From Cyrtodaria siliqua (lineage: Eukaryota; Mollusca; Bivalvia; Adapedonta; Hiatellidae), in assembly GCA_037043455.1 (NCBI GenBank), contig JAWPHD010010299.1, positions 31,083 through 95,082 on the forward strand: DNA of 64,000 nt. Direction: 5' to 3'. Of this stretch, positions 9,721-22,150 are shown piece by piece; the stretch's first letter is position 1; each line of letters begins with the position of its first letter. Position numbers and translations under genes: made by a program. Below the pieces are notes generated by a model. The model ran no database searches. It worked only from the letters and a program-made list of their open reading frames with translations, and was not told the origin of the DNA.

Positions 9721-12225
9721 ATGGCGCCATTTACTTCCTGGTTCACACATGGACAAAATAAACGCGTTATTAGTCGATTTTCCGACGGTAAGTGTTATTA
9801 TTGGTAAATTACACATACTATAATTACACATGTCAATTTATTGAAATGCTGTGTGATAATGTAGAGTTAAATTTCTACGAAAGCAAGTTTTTAAGTGTTG
9901 TGTCATGTGATTTCGCGAGAGGACCGACACTTTGTTAGATCACCAGCAGGAGTGTATAATCATTGGATGGTGGTTTGATAGAATATGCAGAAACAGAATA
10001 CTACTTTTCAGTTATAACGTGGAGCAGTAGGTTTTCATTTAAAGGGATATTTATATACTCACCAACTTTTTTATTGAAAACTTGTGCAAATCACAGACCC
10101 TGTCTGACAGGCATTCATATTTGTTGTACATCCATGATATGCGCATCCTTGTCTAATCTGAACACACAGTGGTGAGAGCCGAGAAGTTTTCAAACGTAAC
10201 GTCTTTACCCTCACGACCACAGATGCAATTATCATGGATGAGACATATATTCCACCCACTTCACTCCCCACACCAAGTGACAAACCCTTAAATTTCTGCA
10301 ATTATACCGGTAGTTTAAACTGTGCTTGCCAGAGGTTGTTTTTTTGCGGGGGTCGGGTAAAATTTTAATAACCCAACAATCAGTGGTTCCAGTATCAATG
10401 GTGCCAGTGGGTATCATCTCTGTGCATAAGGGCATGACAATTCCGTTATCAGAATCAGTTAAAATGGAAAATATTAATAAATTATTAATACCATGTATCC
10501 GCGAAACACGTTAACATATATATGAATCTATCTGATAGCGCCTTAAAACCCAATTCAATTCAATTCTTATCTGATAGTAATAGTTGGGGCACGGTTCCCA
10601 ACTTCCTAAATTCCTATCCTTCCCATGTCTCTGGTTCAGCTCTAAATATCCCAAGACAATGGTTTTGATGAGCTTTTAGTAATAATTCAATTCATATTTG
10701 TATATTTGACTATAATTACACTATCAGGTGTCTGATTTGGTATTTGGAATATTGCTATTTACCTCTTTTTAGTGAATAACACAAACACATCATTTCAAGT
10801 GATAAATTGATATGCATCACACTGACAATGTTCATGATGTTGTGTCCCAAATTCAATTCATATTCAAAAAAATAATATTTGCTTTATATACAGTTTTTTT
10901 TATCTAACCTTAAATAAGCATGTTATGACAAGTTTGTGTGTGTTTTTTCAGTGTCTGAGCATGTGTAAGCTGTAAGAATTGTGACATGGTCTTGGAAATA
11001 TCATGGTGACATGATCTGGTCTTCTTTGATGAACAATCGGTATGCAGTTTAGCTTTTAATTCAAGTATTTTTAATTTTTTAAAGTTAGTTTTCATCTTAT
11101 TTGAATCTATATAACAGACTACAAACAGACTACATTAGAAAAACTTGCATGTCAGGGTTACACCTGGGTACAAACAGTATATTGAGATCAGTGTGTCATG
11201 TGTCAGAGAAAAAAACTCTTAATATATTTTCTCAAAAGAATGAAATGGGTTGAAATTTTCACCAATGGTGTACATGATTATAAAAGTGTAAAGGAGTAAT
11301 GTTTTCAATTTTATAAGAATAATAATGAAATATAACACGGTTTAGTACAGTAAATTATTTCACATATGAATTAATATATTGTGTATTTTTTTATGTAAAA
11401 CAAATGTGCAATTTCATTTTCAGTGTGCTGTGTTGGTGAATGCATGGTCAGTGTTGCTGTGGCCAGTGTTATGACTACATGTATTTGGAAATACTGTAAG
11501 TTCTAAGTTTGTATGTTATTAGTATGATGTCATATAATCACTATATTTATATGTTTTCCATGTATTGAAGGGTGTAAAGATGTTTTATTTTTAGTATGTG
11601 CATATAAATGCATATAATTGAGCCAAATAAATGTACTAAATTTGTTAAATAGAAAAAGGTGACTATGAAAATAAAATAATAGGCCAACATAGTCATATTC
11701 TAATGATTTCTAATCCATTTTGGCATGTGATGGCCTTTTAATCAGATTACTTAAAAAAGTGATGTTGTTTTCAACAACCTCCAAGTGTTGTCATTTATAA
11801 CACCTTTGAATCTGAACACAGGTGGGCTTGTATTCATGATTTATTGTGTTATGATATTGTTCACAGCTGGAATATTTGTATATGCATTACATAAAATGGT
11901 GAAGTTCTCTTGGTGCTTTCATTGCAGTTTATGTTTTATTTTCAGCTCTTTTTTTTATACATTTCCAACAGGAAACAACATGAAGATTATTGCAGAATAT
12001 TTCAATGGAGGACCAGTCCAGTGAACTACAGGCCTCCTTTTGGACAGAATTCTACAAGACCTGTCAAAAATAAACGAGTGCACAGTGCAACTATTGACTA
12101 TGAACCTACATGTATGAACTCAACAAGGGCAATTTGAAAGCTAATTGTGATATAATACATACTTTTTTGGTGGAGTATACCACCATAGTTCTGTTAATTT
12201 AAAAATAATAAAATTTATAAAAAAA
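9721..12225 (+). ncRNA. Candidate spliced noncoding transcript (3 exons), weak
   Basis: Three segments with consensus splice sites on the plus strand: up to 9787 (donor GTAAGTG), 11424-11495 (acceptor TTTTCAG, donor GTAAGTTC) and from 11972 (acceptor CCAACAG) to a poly(A) signal AATAAA at 12207-12212. The only ATG frame starting in the first segment (9749) ends after 29 codons in the second, so it would be noncoding or a microprotein. It would be antisense, inside the 15.4-kb receptor intron. Good splice sites arise by chance in AT-rich DNA, so this is a lead only. Confidence 0.25.
10180..10563 (+). mobile_element. Retroelement 3' end with AATTC tail
   Basis: Ends GCGCCTTAAAACCCAATTC plus repeats of AATTC, a tail form common to non-LTR retrotransposons and their SINE partners. 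The upstream 350 bp has a different, less AT-rich composition, but no reverse-transcriptase text is readable. Confidence 0.45.
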
Positions 12226-12879
12226 AGTGTATTATCTGAACCACATTGTCTTGTTTGTTGTTTTTCTCCATGATATCAGGCAATATGTATTCCTTCTGGA
12301 TATATTGTAAATGGTCAAGTGTAAATCATAGGTAAGACTAGAAGTATAAACATGTTGCCTAATAATCACTTTATATAGCCATTGCAACATGGTTTTATGT
12401 TAGGGGGACTTTTGTAATTAACATATTAATTATTGTTTCATATAATGTCAGGCATAAATATTTTTATTATTGGCATATTCTTGAATGTGTTTGGCTAAAC
12501 ATCTCAAGCTCATAGTACAAGTACCTATGTTTATGAATCTTTTAGTTTACAGTATGACCCATGTGAGTTTGACAACATGATATTAGTAATAGAATGATAA
12601 AATCTTTGGTACCAAACATGGCAGGAATTTGTCGATGTAATTCTAAAAAAACTTTATATAATTTAATCTAAACAAAACTCAAAGTTCACTTTCTTTTGCA
12701 ACTTAGTATATTATACATGGTGTTGTCGGATGATCCCTATTGATCTTTTATGAGGTTTTACCATGTCCTTAATGGGACAAATAAGGTAAAAACAAAAAAA
12801 TGAACATATTTGCATATCTAAGTCAAATAACTTATTTTTTTAAATTTTTGATTTGTTTGAATGGTGTTTTACATCTTCT

Positions 12880-13076
12880 TTAGCACATTTTAGGCCATAT
12901 ATGACAGTCGATTTGTTTGTGTGGCAGAGGCAGACCACCCAATTGTTCTTGTGTAGAACCAGTACTGTTTACCTACCACCATCCGTAAGAATCAACACTT
13001 TTTCAAAAGAGATCCCAGTGGGATTCGAACTCGCAGCGGTGACAAGTGAGGTTTAACCCCTCGACCACGGAGTCAC
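12880..13076 (-). mobile_element. tRNA-derived SINE
   Basis: On the minus strand: CTCCGTGGTCGAGGGGTTAA (A-box region) and GAGTTCGAATCCCACTGGGA (B-box region), followed by a body running into 12880. The B-box is canonical. The acceptor ends do not pair, so it is not a working tRNA. Confidence 0.75.
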
Positions 13077-13149
13077 AAATGTTTCAGTATAAATGTATAA
13101 ACGTTACACAGTTTTGTGGACCATTTTTTGTATCACAATCAGGTTTTAA

Positions 13150-13768
13150 AGGGACACACGACAATCTTGATTTTTGAAAAACTTGTGGCGTCCCATTAGT
13201 TTTTCTACGCAACTTGCATTTGTCAATCATTAATATTAATTAAAGGGAGTACATCATGATTTTTCTAGAAATATCTTAAATTATAAAAATGTTCCAATTC
13301 ATGATAAAACACTTATATCCATCAAAATATGATGTTGGAACCATATTGTTAAGGTTTAAACTTCGAATACACCATATAGCTAGGACGGAATCTGAAATTA
13401 ACCCTGGTGCGTAACCTAGGATAGCACGTATTACTGTACAGAATGAATTTCCTTGTAACTAAGGGGTCATTTTTAGGATCATTCATTATGTTAAGGCGCT
13501 TTCAAATAAAAAATATCATTATTTGTCTATTTTAAGTCTGACCCCTAGACCCCTTTGAAAAGCCTGATTTACTCCCTTTAAAGCGATTTGGTTTTCATAT
13601 ATTTTAACTGTTGAATATATTGCACTGGTAATATATGTAAACATACGGTAGCATAAGACGAAAACTCATCGTTTTGTTTAATTATATCCAAGCAGGGTTC
13701 ATGTCAAAATGATACTGGTTAAATAAATCGAGACGCTGATAATTGATTAAAGATTGCCTTGTGTCCCT
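13150..13768. mobile_element. TTAA-type MITE, family R6, full copy interrupted by another
   Basis: TTAA at 13146-13149 and 13769-13772 flank inverted termini: AGGGACACACGACAATCTTGA on the left, with GATTGCCTTGTGTCCCT on the right. Excluding the inner element, it is about 281 bp. TTAA target duplications are typical of piggyBac-type non-autonomous elements; the assignment is inference. Other copies: 6402-6600 and 16110-16290. Confidence 0.85.
13244..13577. mobile_element. Second TTAA-type MITE nested in 13150-13768
   Basis: TTAA at 13240-13243 and 13578-13581. Termini are AGGGAGTACATCA and TGATTTACTCCCT (one mismatch). It is 334 bp long and noncoding. Its first four terminal bases (AGGG) and target site equal those of the outer element, but the rest differs, so it is a sister family that inserted at a TTAA within the first. 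Confidence 0.85.
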
Positions 13769-13772
13769 TTAA

Positions 13773-14900
13773 ATAATATATTACAATTTTCAAAAACAGC
13801 ATTGCAGATTGTGAATGCATACTGTTGCCATGGTTACGCATACTGTTATTTTATAAACAGCAAAGAAAATTAGTATCACCTAAAACTTATGTAGATAAAG
13901 ATTTCTTAACGGAGAATCAGTTTTTCGAAACTATTAAAAAAAAGTTGCTACTTTTAAGGAAATTATTTAGACTGCCTGTTGTCATGGTAACAATGAAATG
14001 AGATCATTTAAGTATGAATACAACAAGGACAACTCTATACATATCTGAAATAAAACCATCGCTTCTAAACAAAAAAAGAAATGAAAATTTTGAAGAAAAA
14101 GGAATATTTGGTGAAAAAAACTCATTTAAACTACTGTTGCCATGGTTACCGGCAATAATATAAAACATTTACACCTTACGTTCACACCAGCCAACAAATG
14201 TTTATCAATACTAATATCAAATAATAAGAATTCACAACAAATATTTCTGCAATGTTAACAAAAATATGTTAGCATTGAGAAAAGTCGCAGTTTTGGTTAA
14301 AGTCAAGACTGAAACAGAGTTATCTCCCTTATAATTCATATATTGTGTTTTAATACGGTAAAACTTGATAGTGTAATTATTTATAATTTATTACCAAACA
14401 CTTTTAAAGTACAAACATTATTAAAAACAACAATGAGAGCAAGAGTGCTTGCATTTTTCTTCCTATACCCCACTATTTTAAGTAATTTCTTAAAAAAACA
14501 TAAATGCGTTGAAAACATCTTATTTTTTGAAAAATGAGATAAGCCAACATTTTAGTTTTCCTTTTTTATTAAAATATAGGTATTTTGCAAAACATCTATA
14601 CATATTTCATAAAAATTTAACTAGGGGCCAAAATGGGCCCTTATCATACCTAGTCCTTTACTTAATTGGTAAAATATTACATCTTTCCCAAAATGAGAAA
14701 TAAGCTCGTCTTTTTTCCCCAAAATGGAAAGGCCTGGGCCTCTTCACAATTTTGTGGAAAAAGCAAATTTTCTAAGTAACAGTACATAGGAATAAGAATT
14801 GAATGCATAGATCTATCTAATTATTATTTAATTTCAGCGAAATGTTCAGAAATGTTCAGATCCAAATGAAATTTGGCAATTTCGTTTATACACTGTGTCA
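13773..14900. other. Intron sequence without recognised feature
   Basis: AT-rich. CTGTTGCCATGGTTAC recurs at about 13823, 13975 and 14130, a weak periodicity near 155 bp that hints at a decayed tandem repeat. No supported gene. Confidence 0.4.
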
Positions 14901-14915
14901 TTATCTTTTTCATAG

Positions 14916-15950
14916 GGAGACATCAGTCTCACAGACATGATGCCTGCATCTTACATATTCTGATCTGAAATGCGACTCTTGGTTGGATGAGGTGAGGTTG
15001 GAGGAGCTCACAAAAACAAGATGGATTTCATAAAGGTTTGTAAGCAGAACTTATTTGTATTGTGGGGAAGCATTTCACATCAATGCCAAAAAAAAGAATA
15101 AAATAATAATAATTAGATAAATCTAGTTAAAACACCTGGAAACCTTACCTTGAAAGGTGGAACTGAGAGACAGTATTAAAGCATGAAAAGGATCTTAAAC
15201 AATACATACGTTCTCAGTATTAAAAAACAACAACATTTGGAAATCTTTTTCAGTAAATTTTATATTGACTAATTAAATATACAGGTCTGTGTTTACTGTA
15301 TTAAACCAGGCAAACTCCCTTAATACACTGATGACTCCTCTTTTTATTGGGAATAAAATAATAATCAGTTATTCTGAGGTAAAAAAATAATATAATCTGT
15401 TTTAATATGTTTAAGCTTGCAGCCTGTCAGATTCTTCTTTATTTAATGATCTTGTGATCTAAATACAATGGATGTAAAAAAATGATAAGTAAATATTTGA
15501 TACCAAATAAACATAATGGCCCACTTTTATTGACAATGATATGTAAACATAGGTTTAATTTTTATTTTATTTGGCCTGTATAGGTTCTATATAAAATACA
15601 TATTTTGTATATTATTAAAAGTGATCAAGTTTTAGTATTTCATGTACACCAGATATTTAAGTTGTAATACTCAGTGTTTGCATTTTCTTTATTTTTCAGA
15701 CAAGATGCTGCCATTTATACAACTGTAATTGATCCAAGTATTGAACAATAAATTGAATGGATTATCTTGAACTACATCTACAGTTCTTGTTCTCAACACT
15801 AATTGACACTCATGTTTTTCACAAGGATCTGTGCATGCTGGTTTCCTCCTATATGCATTTAGCGCTGTCATCCATGCCAATGAGAGTGATATGAAAAGTA
15901 GTGTTGCTTATTTAATACTCAATAAAAAAACACTCATCATTCCATTTGAG
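14916..15950 (+). ncRNA. Candidate further exons of the plus-strand transcript, weak
   Basis: A possible internal exon 14916-15035 (acceptor TTCATAG, donor GTTTGT) and a terminal exon from 15700 (acceptor TTTTTCAG) to AATAAA at 15921-15926. No long frame continues through them. The minus strand of 15689-15880 has a 63-codon frame with a Cys-rich stretch (ACTDPCEKHEC) and its own AATAAA at its end, so the strand is uncertain. Confidence 0.2.
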
Positions 15951-16109
15951 ACGTTGAAGCAACAGTTTTATTGAACTGACTGTTACGTGTACATATAACG
16001 GAGAATACATGTTGATGCTGAACTATGTTCAAAACCTGTGACACAACTTTAAAAAAACACAGCATAGGGTTGTAACTTGTTTTATTAACATATTAATTAT
16101 GGACCTTAA

Positions 16110-16290
16110 AGGGACACACAGCAATCTTGATTTGCTGAAAAGCTAACAACTCGCAGCGTCCCATTAGTTTTTCTACATAATTCACATGTTTGCAATCATT
16201 AATATTATTACTAGAATAGTGCAAAGCTAATAGTTATTATTATATTACTAAACTGTTGATAATATTGCACCAATAATTTATACATTTCAC
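16110..16290 (+). mobile_element. TTAA-type MITE, family R6, 5' part
   Basis: TTAA at 16106-16109, then AGGGACACACAGCAATCTTGA and CAGCGTCCCATTAGTTTTTC, matching 13150-13236. It continues with AACTGTTGATAATATTGCAC. The right terminus is absent. Confidence 0.75.
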
Positions 16291-16920
16291 TCACAGCCAT
16301 TACCAGTATGTATTATATGTTTGACATGCCTATTAAACAAATGATCACTTTTTCAGTTGATTGACTTATGAATTCATTAAACCTGAGTATATCCAACATT
16401 TGAACTACACTTGACCTCCCTATAATATATATATCTGTGCCAGTGGACTTGGCAGACGCTTAGGGATCACTTTAAGCTCTGTCAGCTCTCATGTAAGATC
16501 CTCTATTACCTATGTACATGAAACACACATTTTCGTCTTACTCTATGAAAATATGTATAACGTTCTTCCTTAGCAATTATTCAATGCTATTGACATGTTC
16601 AATAACTATGAATTTGATTTTGGCAAATTTGTGGTTAGAGCATAATATTATGTACATTGAATATGAAAATGAAACGCATTACGTATTTGAATAGACAGAC
16701 GCCTATAGTCTTCCAGACCGCCTCGAATCCATTTAAAATAAATCAGGAATGATAAATGTCCTTGCTGACAAAAGCACATGACAGATTTGTGTATTATAAT
16801 ACATAATGCTGTTTTCCGTGCTTTTCTCATTTTGGCGACCATCTTAAAATTTCAAGTACGTTAGAAAATTAAAAAATAGAAGAAGCTGCACAGTAACCGA
16901 TTTATAAGTTACATATAGTA

Positions 16921-17203
16921 AGGCCAAACAAAAAAATAGGTGTGTTTCCTTTTGCATGCTCTGAAAAAATAGGGTCCGGTAGGTAGGCATTTTCTTTTCT
17001 TTTTTTTCGGAGCAAGATATTTATATCATAAACCCCATTCAAGTTGATGATACAGCTGAAAGTTTCTCTGTGATGTCAGTTTACCTCGATATATTGTGAT
17101 AAATCATTGTTCAGAACAAATATATATATTTTTTTTTTTCATAAAAAGTTTAAAAATAGGGTCGGTCGGGCCACCGGAAACACAGGTATTTTTTTTTTTG
17201 CCT
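16921..17203. mobile_element. TIR element, 283 bp
   Basis: Begins AGGCCAAACAAAAAAATAGG and then TGTGTTTCC. The right end is its inverse (GGAAACACAGGTA...GCCT). Inside, AAAATAGGGTC recurs in direct orientation near both ends. The GGTCGGTCGGGCCACCGG text is one I associate with common bivalve repeats. Confidence 0.7.
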
Positions 17204-17289
17204 AATATATATAAGTAAATATACAATGTTAATAGCTCTTATTTATCCCATGTTGAGACGACACACAAGCTAGACCACGAGACAGTATA

Positions 17290-17540
17290 CGTTTTAATTG
17301 AATTGAATGTTGTTTAACGGCTCATCAACACAGTATAGGTTATTTAGAGCCGCCCCAGAGAGAGTGGAAGGAATACATAGAAATCTCGGAAACTGCCCTA
17401 CTCTTGTTATCGAATAGATTCCTTAACGTGCTCGGAGGATAAACCGATACACGGGACCGCCCGGTTTACGTCCCCATCCGACGGACGAGACTAAGGGAAA
17501 GTGTCTTGGTCATCGCTAACCCGGCCGAATCCGAATTTTA
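17290..17540 (+). repeat. Dispersed repeat family R4, plus copy
   Basis: Contains GTTTAACGGCTCATCAACAC, CCGCCCGGTTTACGTCCCCA and TCCGACGGA. The same order is found inverted at 53255-53460. It starts with an AATTGAATTGAA stretch like a LINE/SINE tail. The class is not known. Confidence 0.75.
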
Positions 17541-17616
17541 TAAAAGGATACTAAGTTTAGGGTTATTACCCTCGCGAGCCTATCTACCCTATATACTGCA
17601 GGGTTCTGCCCATCCC

Positions 17617-18729
17617 TTACTGATTGGTACTAGTATAGTTTCATAAAAGACGGTACGCCCGACCCTACGCCTAACTCGGAAATCGAAATAAAAAGCCCAA
17701 AAATGCAATAACAATGGAGGAGGTATTGGCGGTGTGGGGTTTGTGGGGGGTGTGTCGGGGTGGGGGGGGGGATTTTCAGGTACATGTGTGTACTTACCTT
17801 TATCTACCGTTTTATAACTCTGAAATATACGTCAGAACGAGCATTGTAACATCAAAAAAACATAATACGGGTAGCATGACCCCGAACCCAACTAGGATAA
17901 GTTAAACGGAGTGAGGGCGGGAGGGACCCCGAACCCCACTAAGATGAGTTAAACTGTGTAAGTGGTGGCGGTGAGGGGGGGGGGGGGAGGGGAGGGGAGG
18001 GGATGCAGCAGGGTACACATACATGTAAGTGGTCGATTTCCAATCATGTGTTCTTGGTATCTCAGATGTAAAGGCGCTGGCACGGTTTAATACACAGATT
18101 GTTTCAAAGATGCTATTTCACAGACTCTCAAAAAAAAGGCCTCGGTTACACAGTGGAAAAGGAGTTGAACCTAAGGAGCTGGAGCCCTGGTGATGGCATG
18201 TCTAATGGGACTATTCACCCATCTTACTTCCCTCTGCGGTCGCTGTTCAAATCAATAAAGCCCTAGTTCATATTATATTTGCGTCGACAATCCAAATGGC
18301 CTTTAAAATACATTTAAAATTATAGTTCGCATTTTAGATTAATTCTGTCCATTTAAAAAAGATGTGCTGGGTGGGGGTGGGGCGGGGGTGGATGGGTCGA
18401 AAGGATAATAGCCAATGATACTTTTTTCAAATAAATAAAAACACACGTCCTTTCGACGGACAATTGAAAAAATTGTCCGCGTACATATTTTGTCTCTTAT
18501 CGACTGTCTGTTCACTACAATATATCAGGTAATTTCAGAATTTATCACACACAGAGCTTGCGTAAAACAGTGACCAAACGTTTTTTTGGGTAGAAAAAAG
18601 TACTTTTTTCAAATTCTCTTGAAAATTCACATACTGCCAGAGGAAGGATTAAACTCATCGTTCATGTTCTTGTCTTTTTTCTCGCTGTTAAAATCTTCAT
18701 ACAAATCGAGATACAAAATAAAAAAAATA
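17617..18729. repeat. Large tandem duplication, copy 1
   Basis: Starts ACTGATTGGTACTAGTATAG and ends at the equivalent point of copy 2 (18730). It includes a G-rich stretch at 17714-18005 (runs of up to 13 G), the GGTGATGGCATGTCTAATGG block and a CCAAACGTTTTTTTGGGTAG block. Confidence 0.75.
17735..18005 (+). repeat. G-rich tract, possible G-quadruplexes
   Basis: Several clusters of four or more G-runs (GGGGTGGGGGGGGGG near 17758; GGGGGGGGGGGGAGGGGAGG near 17977) separated by a pair of similar GACCCCGAACCC(C/A)ACTA repeats. Confidence 0.65.
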
Positions 18730-19590
18730 CTGATTGGTACTAATAGAGTTTCATAAAATATGGTAGATGTCATTGGCGTAGCTCTGCGTAAGAATGGAGG
18801 AGATATTGCCAGGTGATGGCATGTCTAATGGGACTATTCATCCATCTTACTTCCCTCATCGGTCGCTGTTAAAATCAATAAAGCCCTAGTTCAATTTATA
18901 TTTGCGTCGGCAATCCAAATGGCCTTTAAAATACATTGAAAATCATAACTCGCATTCTAGATTAATTATGTCCATTTAAAAAAAAAATGTGCTGGGTGGT
19001 GGGGAGTAGTGGGGAATGGGTTGAAAGGATAATAGCCAATGATACTTTTTTTAAAGGGCTCTTCGACCAAAAAAACACAATAAAAACCCACGTCCTTTCG
19101 AAGAGTTAAAAAATTGTTCGCGTACACCTTTTCACACTGTGATTATACTATTACAACCATTGTGACGTCACAATTCTGTGTTGGAATGTGGTCTTCGGGG
19201 GAAAACGGTATTGATTTTTTCGCAATATTTTCAATAAAAATCGATTTTAAAATATATTATGTTAGCATAAATATTTTGTCTCTTATCGACTGTCTGTTCA
19301 CTACGATATATCAGGTAATTGCAGAGTTTATCGCACAGAGCTGACCGATGTATTGCGTGCCGTATTTCCATGCCGTGTAAACAAAACTACACAAAACAAC
19401 GTTCGAAACGCTTGCGTAAAACAGTGACCAAACGTTTTTTTGGGTAGAAAAAAGTACTTTTTTCAAATTTGCTTGAAAATTCACATACTGCCAGAGGAAG
19501 GATTAAACTCATCGTTCATGTTCTTGTCTTTTTTCTCGCTGTTAAAATCTTCATACAAATCGAGGTACAAAATAAAAAAACTGAAGTCGA
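18730..19590. repeat. Large tandem duplication, copy 2, plus partial copy 3 at 19845-19945
   Basis: Repeats copy 1 with a deletion of the G-rich part and an added segment (about 19040-19420). The ACGTTTTTTTGGGTAGAAAA block occurs a third time at 19845. The open frames here are AT-rich noise. Confidence 0.7.
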
Positions 19591-20250
19591 TCGATAAACA
19601 GCTGACATTTTTCTCTTTCGCATGTTTGTTGACTGAAATAATTTTCACAATAACTCAACATAGACCTAAATTTATTTTTAAAAGTACACCATGAAAATGA
19701 CGGTTATTTTATAAGGAAATGACTTGTATAAATTATGTTTTAACTGTAGTGATAAAAATATGATTCTGAAAGGTTTTTGTATGAAGCACGCGGTTGAAGA
19801 GAGTCTCACTTTTCTGTGTGGAATTTTATGAACGGTCATGAAACGTTTTTTTGGGTAGAAAAAAGTACTTTTTCCAAATTCAGTCTGTAGAGGAAGGTTT
19901 TTTCTCGACGTTATTGTTTTCGTCTTTTTTCTCGCTATAAGAACAAACTGTAATTACCAATTTGATTAAAAGCTCAAATTTCACATATTTTTTCGAAACA
20001 TTCGGTAATTTGTAAAAGCCTAGAAATCGTATTTTTAATAAAAAAATAATCGACAAAACACGTAAAAACTTAAAATCCATTCTGTAACAAACGAATTCAT
20101 GTATTTGTTTATGTGTGTCATCGTTGTACATTGTCAGTTGAATACAGTTTACATCATCGGTGTCATTTTGACCGCCAACCTGAAATCTGCTCAAAACGCA
20201 GTTTGTTTACGTTTTTTGCGCGTGACGTTTTTAAGTAAATATCCCTCCGC

Positions 20251-20833
20251 GGCGGCTTGGCGTTCCTACTGAAGACCTCTCTTCAATTGTAGTGAACCTC
20301 TCTTTAATTGAATCAGACCTCTCCTCAATTGAATAAGACCTCTCTTCAACATGAACTCAAATATTTGAAGAGAGCTCTAATTCAATTGAAGTGAAGTTCA
20401 AATCAATTGAAGAGAGGTCTAATTAAAAGAAAATTCTAATTCAATTTAAGAGAGGTCTAATTCAATTGAAAATAATTCAAATGAATTAGACCTCTCTTCA
20501 CTAGAATTAGACCGAGGTTCAATTGAATTGAAACTCTCTTCAATTGAATTAGACCGATGTTTAATTCGGATGTAATTGAAGGGAGGTCTAATTCAATTGA
20601 AGAGCGGTTCAATTCAATTGAAGAGAGGTCTAATACAATTGAAAAGAGTTATTATTTAATTGAAGAGAGGTCTAATTCAATTGAAGAGATGTCCAATACT
20701 GAATTAGACTTTATTTAATTGAATTAGACCTCTCATCGATTAAATTAGACCTCTCTTCAATTGAATGAGACCTCTCTTTAAATAATTGAAGAGCGGTTCA
20801 ATTAATTTATGTTAATTTGGCGTTCCATAATTA
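20251..20833. repeat. Palindromic satellite R7, copy 2
   Basis: About 22 units of GAGAGGTCTAATTCAATTGA in alternating orientation. It is bounded by GGCGTTCCTACTGAAGACC on the left and TTATGTTAATTTGGCGTTCC on the right, which are the reverse complements of the borders at 6960-7205. So it is the same element in opposite orientation with more units. Confidence 0.85.
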
Positions 20834-20929
20834 CTTATATGCTCATTCATAATACACTCTATATAAATAATATGCTTACTGTAAACAAGAGGCGCAAGAG
20901 AGGATGCGGACGCTCTACGGGCTAAAAAT

Positions 20930-21800
20930 AAAGTTTATGTATAAGGGGCCAGAACTCTGCCAAAATTCATGCAAATGGAATACAGCAATGAAATTCTCAA
21001 CTAGGCTTGGTACTGATCAACCCTGCCAAGATTCGCTGAAATCCAGCCAGGGGATCAGGATTAGTCGGGACAAAATATGTGTATTAACACCTTAAAAGAG
21101 GCCATAACAGTGCAAACAATCATTCAACCAGAACACGGCAATGACAGGGCACAACTGGACTTGGTACTTATCATCCCTGCCAAGATTCGTTGAAATCCGG
21201 CCAGGAGTTCAAAAGAGACTAGTCTGGACAAAGTGGCCATAACTCTGCAAAAGTCATTCAACCTTAATACGGCGATGATCTGCACAATTAGGCTTGATAC
21301 TGATCATGCCTGTCAAGTTCAAGTTGAAATCCGGCCAGGGGTTCAGGAGAACTAGCCCAGAAATATGTTTTTGTATAAAAAAACTTTAAAGGGTCATAAC
21401 TCCGCCAAAAATCTGTCAACTGGAATTCGACGATGATATGCAAACCAGGCTTGGTACTGATCATCCCTGCAAAGTTTCGGTGAAATCCGTACAGAGGTAC
21501 AGGCGAACTATTCCAGACAAAGTTTGTGTATTAAAAAAGTTAAAGGGCCATAATTCCGCCAAAAATCATTCAACTGTAACACGGCGATGATACGGCCAAC
21601 TAGACCTGAAACTGATCATCCCTAAACAAATGGGTTTAAATCCACGAAGGGTTTAGGAGAACTATTCAAGACAATGTTTGTTTATTAAAACCTTTAACGG
21701 GCCATAACTCTGCCAAAATCAATCAACCGTAACACGCTGACGATATCATTCATACAGCTTTGTACTGATCATCCCTGCAAATTAGTATTGCAATCCGTCC
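20930..21800 (+). repeat. Tandem array, six ~154-bp units (bivalve core repeat)
   Basis: The motif GG(G)CCATAACTC(T/C)GCCAAAA occurs at about 20945, 21098, 21233, 21391, 21545 and 21699. Each is followed by TCAACC, GGCTTGGTACTGATCA and GAAATCCG.CCAGGGGTTCAG. I recognise the unit as a widespread bivalve repeat; elements with a core of about 160-bp tandem units are known there (pearl-like). Confidence 0.85.
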
Positions 21801-21829
21801 CTTTCACATCACATAACGTTGAGAGGCCC

Positions 21830-22150
21830 CCTTTAGACCGTATATATCGCCCCGGATAAATCATCCTACTAAAATGTTATCCTACCACAACAAGTCGAAA
21901 ATTAACATTCTACTTTTGACCCTTATAGTGTACAGGTTCAGAGCGAAAAGTTAAAAATTAAGTTGATAATTATCGTGATTATTATCAGATGAGTTTGATA
22001 ATTACTGAGCTAAAACTTCAAGTTTTCTAGTCGTCGTGTGAGATCTTTAGGGCGAAAAGTCGAAATTTAGTACTACATTTCGACTTTTCGTGTGAACATC
22101 AGGTCGAAAAGTTAATGGCACTAACAGGATTCCGTAGTATAATGATATAA
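21830..22150. repeat. Short dispersed repeat with GTCGAAA inverted pair
   Basis: Contains AAAAGTCGAAATTTAGTACT and ACATTTCGACTTTTCG as a local inverted repeat (22056-22096), with further GCGAAAAGTT motifs at 21937 and 22104. Noncoding; it lies about 110 bp downstream of exon 6's donor. Confidence 0.5.

Noticed and set aside
15320..15360. Hammerhead ribozyme core (CTGATGA at 15329)
   Set aside because: The expected GAAA and a third stem are absent; the following text reads GGGAATAAA.
15689..15880. 63-codon minus-strand ORF (ACTDPCEKHEC) as a secreted Cys-rich peptide gene
   Set aside because: No signal peptide or upstream exon seen and the opposite strand has equal splice and poly(A) signals; left only as a strand-ambiguous note.
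19880..20194. 104-codon minus-strand ORF starting MSRFQVGGQNDTDD
   Set aside because: AT-rich with no motif I recognise; overlaps the third partial copy of a noncoding tandem duplication, so a chance frame is likelier.
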